DNA from: Gemmatimonadota bacterium
Lineage (GTDB): Bacteria > Gemmatimonadota > Gemmatimonadetes > Gemmatimonadales > GWC2-71-9
NCBI GenBank assembly: GCA_003220855.1
Contig: QHTP01000130.1
Coordinates: forward strand, 1 to 9,935
Length of the DNA stretch: 9,935 nt
Direction of reading: 5' to 3'
Shown here piece by piece: positions 5,855-9,935 of this stretch (positions are counted from its first letter, which is position 1; each line of letters starts with the position of its first letter). The notes under the pieces are model-generated. The model worked only from the letters and a program-made list of their open reading frames with translations. It did not search any database and was not told the DNA's origin. The translations under genes were made by a program, and so were the position numbers.

Positions 5855-7551
5855 TGCGGAGCCCGCTCGCCACGATCCGGAATCGGATTCTGGTGGGGCT
5901 GGTGCTGCTCATGGTCGGCCTGCTCGTCACGGCGATCGCCGGCGCGGCCACACTGCGCCACATGCGCTACGCCGTAGCAGACGAGCTGACCGGGCTGCGG
6001 ACGTCGATGGAGGTGGGGAGCGGTCTCGTCACGAGCGTGCTCGAGGAGATCCGCGCGGCGGAGCAGTACCTCGCGTCCCCGGGCGCCGAAGCGCGACGGC
6101 TGTTTCAGACGACCGCCGAAGACGCATTCCAGTATGAGCGGCGGCTCGACGCCTTGGGCGGACTCACCGCCGAGGACCGGCTCACGGTCAACCGCCTGAA
6201 GCAGCTGCACGCCATGATCCAAACGGAATACTCGATCGCCCACGCGTTGAAGGACCTGGGGCGCGATCAGGAAGCCGTGGCGCGGGCGGCCGCCGTGCGC
6301 GCCCAGGCGACCGAGCTGACGCGCCTGGTGCGCGATCTCTCGCGGCGCCAGGCACAGAGGGCGGCGAGAGCCGCCGAACGGCTGACGGCGGACGCCGCCG
6401 ACCGGGAGCGCAAGCTATGGGCGTTCGTCGTCGCCCTCGTGGTCGCGGGTGTGTTCCTCTCGCGCTACACCCTCCAGTCCGTGCAGGGCCCGCTCGCGCG
6501 GCTCGTGACCGCGGCCGAGCGGTTCGGGGCGGGCGACCTGCGGCCGGTCACGACCGGTGACATGCCCCGGGAGTTCCGGGTGCTCGCGGACGCGATGCAG
6601 CATATGGGAGACCGGCTGCGCCGGATCGTGGGAGAGGTGATCACGGAGGCGGACCGGATCGCCGGGTCGGCGGGGGATCTGTCCGCCGTGAGCGAGCAGC
6701 TCGCCGCCTCCTCGAGCGAGGTATCGACGGCGATGGTGGAGATCTCTACGGGCGCGGATCAGCAGCGGGCCGCGCTCGGCTCCATGGGCACGGGACTCGA
6801 CGAGCTGGGCAAGGCCACGGGGGACATGGCGGACGCGGCGGAGCGAGCGGCCACGCTCGGCGAGGAAATCCGCAGCGTGGCCGAACGGCACCGCGGCGAC
6901 GTGGCCGCCGCCGGCGGCGTGCTGCTCGACGTGCGCGAGGTGGTCCAGACCAGCTCCAAGCAGATCGCGCAGCTCACGGAGCTCTCCACCTCGATCGACG
7001 ACTTCGTCGATCTCATCAAGCGCATCTCGTCGCAGACGAACCTGCTCGCCCTGAACGCCGCGATCGAGGCCGCCCGCGCGGGCGAGCACGGCCGCGGGTT
7101 TGCGGTCGTGGCCGAGGAAGTCCGCCAGCTGGCCGACGAATCGGCACGCGCGGCCGAGGAGGTGACGCGCACCACGGGCCTGATCCGCGAGCAGATGGAG
7201 GAAATCACGGCCACGATGGCCGCCGGCCAGGCCAAAGTGCGGGGCATCGAATCCGTCGCCGAGGGGGCGGCGCACGCGCTGGCCGAGATCGCCGCCGCGG
7301 TGGAGCTGGTGGAGCAGGCGGCCGCGCGGGTCCGCATGGCGGCGCAGTCGAACCGTGCGACGACCGCGCGTCTTCAAGAACAGGCCCAACAGGTGTCTGG
7401 ACGGGCGACGGCGCATGCAAGCGGAGCGGAGCAGGCGACGGCCGCCGCCGAGCAACAGGGCGCGTCGACCCAGGAGATGGCGGCCGCCGCGGGGAGTCTC
7501 CTGCAGGCGGCCGAGAAGCTGCACGGACTGGTGCAGGGATTCCGGGTCTAG
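5854..7551 (+). CDS. Methyl-accepting chemotaxis protein
   Basis: A transmembrane chemoreceptor that would pass ligand signals to CheW/CheA. From ATG 5854 it is 565 residues. GGAG with 5-base spacing precedes the ATG; GTG 5851 is a weaker choice. TM1 is about residues 11-33 and TM2 about 188-204. The 155-residue outer region between is entirely helical and lacks a Cache or PAS signature, so it is probably a four-helix-bundle sensor. A HAMP linker follows (about 205-260), then the long coiled-coil signalling domain with the conserved hairpin tip ISSQTNLLALNAAIEAARAG / GRGFAVVAEEVRQLADES (391-430). There is no C-terminal pentapeptide for tethering the CheR/CheB adaptation enzymes. The start is fused to the stop of the binding lipoprotein (TGATG), which implies translational coupling and suggests that the lipoprotein presents ligand to this receptor. 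No che genes are in the window. Confidence 0.95.
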   Translation: MRSPLATIRNRILVGLVLLMVGLLVTAIAGAATLRHMRYAVADELTGLRTSMEVGSGLVTSVLEEIRAAEQYLASPGAEARRLFQTTAEDAFQYERRLDALGGLTAEDRLTVNRLKQLHAMIQTEYSIAHALKDLGRDQEAVARAAAVRAQATELTRLVRDLSRRQAQRAARAAERLTADAADRERKLWAFVVALVVAGVFLSRYTLQSVQGPLARLVTAAERFGAGDLRPVTTGDMPREFRVLADAMQHMGDRLRRIVGEVITEADRIAGSAGDLSAVSEQLAASSSEVSTAMVEISTGADQQRAALGSMGTGLDELGKATGDMADAAERAATLGEEIRSVAERHRGDVAAAGGVLLDVREVVQTSSKQIAQLTELSTSIDDFVDLIKRISSQTNLLALNAAIEAARAGEHGRGFAVVAEEVRQLADESARAAEEVTRTTGLIREQMEEITATMAAGQAKVRGIESVAEGAAHALAEIAAAVELVEQAAARVRMAAQSNRATTARLQEQAQQVSGRATAHASGAEQATAAAEQQGASTQEMAAAAGSLLQAAEKLHGLVQGFRV

Positions 7552-7562
7552 GCCCGCACCCC

Positions 7563-7930
7563 TCAGGGGCCGACAGTCACGTTGCCGGGCGCGACCAGAA
7601 GGCCGGGCAACATGTCGAGCAGGTTGACCGACGTGGCCAGGGTGGCGAAGGCCGTCAGGTGATTCGAGATCCCCGGACCCACCGCGGTGAACCAGAGGTG
7701 GACCAGGGTCAGTGACCCGCCCCTCCCCACCGCGTCGGTGGCGTTGAAGCGCAGCACGCCGGCCGCCGCTGTGTCAGGGATGATCGCCGGAATCCCGAAG
7801 CGACGAGCACCGCGGCAAGGCGGAACCGGTCGCCTGGCGTGGGGGGCGTGACGGACCCCGCCGGGGGCGTGCGCGCGCAGGCGCCGACCACGACCACGCA
7901 TATCAAGCGTGAGAGCTGCCGCCGCGTCAC
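7563..7930 (-). pseudogene. Small lipoprotein gene, apparently frameshifted
   Basis: The start is GTG 7930, which shares GTGA with the stop of the upstream gene. It encodes a clear lipoprotein signal (MTRRQLSRLICVVVVGAC, lipobox Cys18), then a Pro/Thr linker and DRFRLAAVLVASG. Beyond about 7795 this frame turns into Arg/Ser/Pro noise, while the frame one base back becomes protein-like to TGA at 7563-7565 (IPAIIPDTAAAGVLRF, GGSLTLVHLWFTAVG, LTAFATLATSVNLLDM). Joining both gives about 122 residues, a secreted beta-rich domain after the anchor. One missing base near 7785-7805 would explain it; I see no classical slippery heptamer. The product is unknown, perhaps a small envelope lipoprotein. It converges on the chemoreceptor with an 11-base gap. 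The alternative is that either half is spurious, but the GTGA coupling and lipobox argue against that. Confidence 0.6.
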
Positions 7931-8250
7931 CGGCGCGACTTCTTCTTGGCGGGTTTCTTTTTCGGGGCCGGTTTGGGCTTGGCGGTGCTGCGGGGAGGCC
8001 GGCGCTTGAGCGCGCCCTGGACGTCGGCGAGGACGCGGTCACCTTCCTCCGGTCCGATCAGGCCGCGACGGACCGCGTACCGGATCAGCTCTTCGGCGTC
8101 GTCGACGGTGAACTCGCCCAATCCGGCGGCCCCGCGGATCGCCTTGACCAGCGCGTCCGCCACCGGGCTGCGCAGCACACTCGCGATGCCGGGAAGGGCT
8201 TCGAGCAGCGAAGAGATCTGCGACCCGCCGAGCTCAGCTGGGGGGGGCAT
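7927..8250 (-). CDS. Small protein with Lys/Pro-rich basic tail
   Basis: 107 residues from ATG 8250, with a GGAG 11 bases upstream and a good promoter further up. Residues 10-80 form short helices (ISSLLEALPGIASVLR, ADALVKAIRG, TVDDAEELIRYAVRRGLIG, EEGDRVLADVQGAL), with a hint of a small helical fold. Residues 81-107 are a disordered, strongly positive tail of Lys, Pro, Ala and Arg ending in KKKPAKKKSRR, like the tails of histone-H1-like or nucleic-acid-binding proteins. I do not recognise the family. Nucleic-acid or membrane-phosphate binding through the tail is inference. Codons 2-4 lie in a run of eight C at the very start. The last bases overlap the start of the following lipoprotein gene (GTGA), which implies co-translation. 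Confidence 0.75.
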   Translation of the reverse strand: MPPPAELGGSQISSLLEALPGIASVLRSPVADALVKAIRGAAGLGEFTVDDAEELIRYAVRRGLIGPEEGDRVLADVQGALKRRPPRSTAKPKPAPKKKPAKKKSRR

Positions 8251-8283
8251 AGAACACGCTGCTCCGGCGCTGAAGGTCGCGCC

Positions 8284-8312
8284 AAGCTACATCGACCCCT
8301 GAAGAGCGTCAA
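8284..8312 (-). promoter_or_regulatory. Sigma-70-like promoter for the basic-tail gene
   Basis: Read on the minus strand: TTGACG (8312-8307), 17 bases, then TAGCTT (8289-8284), about 34 bases before the ATG at 8250. The -35 has five of six consensus bases and the spacing is ideal; an A/T-rich stretch lies just upstream. It sits directly after the stop of the 87-residue gene, giving the basic-tail gene and its lipoprotein partner their own transcription start. Confidence 0.5.
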
Positions 8313-8327
8313 GGATTTTTGACCCAA

Positions 8328-8591
8328 CTACGGCTGTGACGCGCGGTTACGACGCTGGCGCAACGCCTGGACCAGCCCGCCCGGGGACCGGCGCGAGATG
8401 GTCAGATCGGAGTGCGACAGGAGCTCGCCGAGCACGCTGCGGGTCTTGGCGTCGAGCGGCATTCCGAAGTGCAGGTCGAGCTGGTATTCGGCGTGATCGG
8501 CGCCCTGACCGGTGAGCGTAAAGCCCTGAGGGTCGGGTCGAGCCGCATCCACTTCGATCTCGGCGACAGGCTCGTACTTGGGGCGGTCCAT
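8328..8591 (-). CDS. Hypothetical 87-residue protein
   Basis: The start is ATG 8591, preceded by GGAGG with 9-base spacing, which decides against the longer open frame upstream whose codons look like noise. The N-terminal half alternates polar and hydrophobic residues (YEPVAEIEVDA, GFTLTGQG, AEYQLDLHFGMPL), suggesting beta strands. Then comes a helical, Ser/Arg-rich part (DAKTRSVLGELLSHSDLTIS) and a basic tail. There are no Cys, no signal peptide and no membrane span, so it is probably cytoplasmic. I do not recognise it. It is divergent from the zinc-ribbon/infA pair and upstream of the basic-tail gene on the same strand. Confidence that it is a gene rests on the strong ribosome-binding site and the perfect -35 element. 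Confidence 0.75.
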   Translation of the reverse strand: MDRPKYEPVAEIEVDAARPDPQGFTLTGQGADHAEYQLDLHFGMPLDAKTRSVLGELLSHSDLTISRRSPGGLVQALRQRRNRASQP

Positions 8592-8616
8592 CTGGCGGAA
8601 CCTCCGGGCTGGATGA

Positions 8617-8644
8617 GAGATACCCCCCCGGGAAAGGCTGTCAA
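8617..8644 (-). promoter_or_regulatory. Promoter of the 87-residue gene
   Basis: On the minus strand a perfect TTGACA (8644-8639) is followed by 16 bases and TATCTC (8622-8617). The spacer ends in a run of seven G next to the -10. It is 26 bases from the ATG at 8591, with the ribosome-binding site between. Confidence 0.5.
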
Positions 8645-8664
8645 GCGGGCCCAAGACGGCTCCG

Positions 8665-8693
8665 TTGGAGGGCCTTCCTGGGGAGGCTAGATT
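8665..8693 (+). promoter_or_regulatory. Possible promoter of the zinc-ribbon/infA pair
   Basis: TTGGAG (8665-8670), 17 bases, TAGATT (8688-8693); weak -35, fair -10. It lies back to back with the promoter of the 87-residue gene, about 20 bases apart. A GGAGG at 8702-8706 would be in the leader, 13 bases before the GTG at 8720. Confidence 0.35.
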
Positions 8694-8719
8694 CCGAAGT
8701 TGGAGGCACAAGTACAGCC

Positions 8720-8992
8720 GTGGGACGACGTGGAGTAAAGGAATACCGGGCGCCGGAGGCACTGGCGCTGATCGCGGCGGACCGGGAGCATGTGCCCCTG
8801 GTCTGCCCCTCGTGTGAAACGCGGTCGATCGTGCGCGCACCCCGGCGTCGCGGAGGCATTAAGCTCGGGCCGCTCGCGCCCGAGCGCGTGACCCTGACCT
8901 GCCAGGGCTGCGGCCGTCACGCGTCGTACATCGAGCGGGGCCGGGAGCCCCCGCGCGACGAGACGATGGATCCCCACGCGGCGCGGGCGTAG
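8720..8992 (+). CDS. Small four-cysteine zinc-ribbon protein
   Basis: 90 residues from GTG 8720. Two CxxC knuckles, Cys29/Cys32 (LVCPSCETRS) and Cys61/Cys64 (LTCQGCGRHASY), 28 residues apart, make a zinc ribbon that fills the middle of the protein. Between and around them are Arg/Lys-rich segments (RAPRRRGGIK), consistent with contact to RNA or ribosome, though that role is inference. The C-terminus (GREPPRDETMDPHAARA) looks disordered. A GGAGG lies 13 bases upstream, a long spacing; another in-frame start is not evident. Only 20 bases separate it from infA on the same strand, so the two are probably co-transcribed. I cannot name the family; it is not one of the usual zinc-containing ribosomal proteins as I know them. 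Confidence 0.72.
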   Translation: MGRRGVKEYRAPEALALIAADREHVPLVCPSCETRSIVRAPRRRGGIKLGPLAPERVTLTCQGCGRHASYIERGREPPRDETMDPHAARA

Positions 8993-9012
8993 GGCCAGGA
9001 GGCGACAGGGAC

Positions 9013-9228
9013 GTGGCGGGCGACGCGATACAAATGATGGGCACCATCACCGAGGTGCTTCCCAACACGACCTTCCGCGTGAAGCTCGAGAACGGGCACG
9101 AGGTGCTGGCCTACGTCAGCGGGAAGATGCGTAAGAATTACATTCGCATTCTGCGGGGCGACCGGGTGGCCGTCGATCTATCTCCCTACGATCTGACCCG
9201 TGGCAGGATTACCTACCGCTACAAATAA
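9013..9228 (+). CDS. infA: Translation initiation factor IF-1
   Basis: IF-1 binds the A site of the 30S subunit and helps IF-2 and IF-3 place initiator tRNA. The 71-residue protein has the normal length and the whole S1/OB fold: GTITEVLPNTTFRVKLENGH (residues 10-29), VLAYVSGKMRKNYIRILRGD (31-50) and the conserved C-terminus ELSPYDLTRGRITYRYK with one change (Asp for Glu). The start is GTG 9013, giving a short VAGDAIQMM head instead of the common MAKEDAIEM; AGGAGG with 10-base spacing supports it. In many bacteria infA sits in the ribosomal protein cluster, but here it follows a zinc-ribbon gene and ends at a tandem repeat and terminator. Confidence 0.98.
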   Translation: MAGDAIQMMGTITEVLPNTTFRVKLENGHEVLAYVSGKMRKNYIRILRGDRVAVDLSPYDLTRGRITYRYK

Positions 9229-9231
9229 AGA

Positions 9232-9270
9232 GGCGTCACGGAAAGGCGTCGCGGAAAAGCGTCACGGAGA
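9232..9270. repeat. Three tandem copies of a 13-bp repeat
   Basis: GGCGTCACGGAAA (9232-9244), GGCGTCGCGGAAA (9245-9257) and AGCGTCACGGAGA (9258-9270) follow each other without gaps, differing at one or two positions. They fill the space between the infA stop and the terminator. No coding frame uses them. Function unknown; slippage is the simplest origin. Confidence 0.85.
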
Positions 9271-9314
9271 AACGTAAGAGGCCGGGATCAGTTGCTCCCG
9301 GCCTCTTGACGTTT
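9270..9314. terminator. Bidirectional hairpin terminator between infA and the porin gene
   Basis: AAGAGGCCGGGA (9276-9287) and TCCCGGCCTCTT (9296-9307) form a perfect 12-bp stem with an 8-base loop. Beyond a one-base bulge, AAACGT (9270-9275) pairs with ACGTTT (9309-9314), extending the stem to 18 pairs. The flanks are A-rich on one side and T-rich on the other, so it can work for both convergent genes, although the U-tract is short. Confidence 0.85.
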
Positions 9315-9331
9315 CTACATCACTGGATTGG

Positions 9332-9935
9332 CTAGAAGAATAGCATGAACCCAGCGGAGAGGTCCGTCTGCGCCGGCGCGGTGCCGCCGACGCCCTCCTG
9401 CTCGCGCGTGCCCTCGAACACCAGCTTCATGGACTTCGTCCACTGGTGGTAGATACCCACCGTGTAGGCGGTCCATTGGGTGCGCACGGCGCTGTTGTTC
9501 GCCGCCGCGCCTTCACCCGAGCTGGCGTTCTTCAGCCGACTGAAGCCCCAGCTGCCGGCCAGCGTGGTCTTCTTGTTGAAGGTGTAGCCCAGCTGGACGT
9601 AGCCGCCGTCGCCGGGCCGGCCCGTCGAGTCGTTCGCCGAAACCGGGCCACCCGCGACATCACTGAATCCCAGGACAGTGCCGAGACCCTTCGACAGGTA
9701 CCCAGTCACGACGACCGACAGCTCTTGGAAATCGCCACGCAGGCCGACGGTGCCTCCGAACGTGCTGAGGCTCGCACCACCCGTGTCAGGTGCGTTCGAC
9801 GTGGTCTGCCACAGGCCGCCGACCCAACCAGAGTACTTATTCTTGCCCGACCTCTGACTCCAGGTCAGCTCGGCTTCGACGCGAGGGATCTTCGTGTAGG
9901 CGTAGGGGCTCGTCCCGACGACACTCGGTTGGAAC
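9332..9935 (-). CDS. Porin-like outer-membrane beta-barrel protein, C-terminal part
   Basis: The frame is open from the right edge (first full codon at 9934) to TAG at 9332-9334, giving 200 residues of the C-terminal part. Alternating strands with aromatic ends recur (VEAELTWSQ, YSGWVGGLWQTT, ELSVVVTGYLS, GGYVQLGYTFNKKTTLAGSW, WTAYTVGIYHQWTKSMKLVF), separated by Gly/Asn/Ser-rich loops. The last strand TDLSAGFMLFF ends in Phe, the usual C-terminal signal for insertion by the BAM complex. This is typical of Gram-negative general porins, which let small solutes cross the outer membrane. Substrate preference cannot be read from this part. The 5' end, signal peptide and promoter are outside the window. 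It is followed by the shared terminator with infA. Confidence 0.85.
   Translation of the reverse strand, partial: FQPSVVGTSPYAYTKIPRVEAELTWSQRSGKNKYSGWVGGLWQTTSNAPDTGGASLSTFGGTVGLRGDFQELSVVVTGYLSKGLGTVLGFSDVAGGPVSANDSTGRPGDGGYVQLGYTFNKKTTLAGSWGFSRLKNASSGEGAAANNSAVRTQWTAYTVGIYHQWTKSMKLVFEGTREQEGVGGTAPAQTDLSAGFMLFF

Noticed and set aside
6415..7524. Long minus-strand frame opposite the chemoreceptor
   Set aside because: Composition is His/Arg/Gly-rich shadow of the MCP coding pattern, with no motif.
7551..7571. GGCCC/GGGCC and CCCC/GGGG hairpin between the convergent MCP and lipoprotein stops
   Set aside because: Stem of only 4-5 pairs and no U-tract; in DNA this GC-rich such matches are expected by chance.
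7909..8322. Plus-strand frame of 137 codons opposite the basic-tail gene
   Set aside because: No start signals or domain; it mirrors the minus-strand gene, which has a promoter, ribosome-binding site and coupled neighbour.

Overview
This 9.9 kb window is very GC-rich and densely packed, with GTG starts, overlapping gene ends and short gaps. A lipoprotein with a lipobox and an outer-membrane barrel ending in Phe point to a Gram-negative cell envelope. A zinc-ribbon-headed Ser/Thr kinase, an orphan binding-protein/chemoreceptor pair and the overall GC style suggest Gemmatimonadota or a similar high-GC soil/sediment lineage. That placement is inference from style; no marker in the window proves it. 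I see no rRNA, tRNA, CRISPR, insertion sequence or phage genes.

Layout. Positions 1-363 (+) hold the 3' end of an unrecognised gene. Positions 360-2962 (-) hold an apparent two-gene operon: a membrane Ser/Thr kinase with an N-terminal zinc ribbon and an unassigned outer domain, followed 23 bp later by an ADP-ribosylglycohydrolase (DraG/ARH family). Divergent from the kinase, 2993-3760 (+) is an alpha/beta hydrolase cut by one in-frame TAG although both halves keep their catalytic residues. It converges, with an 8-base overlap, on 3753-4601 (-), an all-helical protein I cannot name.

Positions 4724-7551 (+) encode a branched-chain-amino-acid-type binding lipoprotein whose stop overlaps the start of a methyl-accepting chemotaxis protein. 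They look like a ligand catcher and the receptor that reads it. Facing them, 7563-8250 (-) holds a small protein with a Lys/Pro-rich tail and, coupled by a GTGA overlap, a short lipoprotein gene that appears frameshifted. Next come an 87-residue unknown protein (8328-8591, -) and a divergent pair, a four-cysteine zinc-ribbon protein and translation initiation factor IF-1 (8720-9228, +). A three-copy 13-bp tandem repeat and a strong hairpin terminator (9232-9314) separate infA from the 3' end of a porin-like gene that runs off the right edge (-).

The genes mostly concern signalling and the cell surface: phosphorylation and de-ADP-ribosylation in one operon, and ligand capture with chemotaxis signalling in another. 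The best leads are the kinase/ARH pair with its altered metal motif, the binding-protein/MCP pair, and the two singly broken genes (amber stop, frameshift). The broken genes are either real decay or recoding, or sequence errors.
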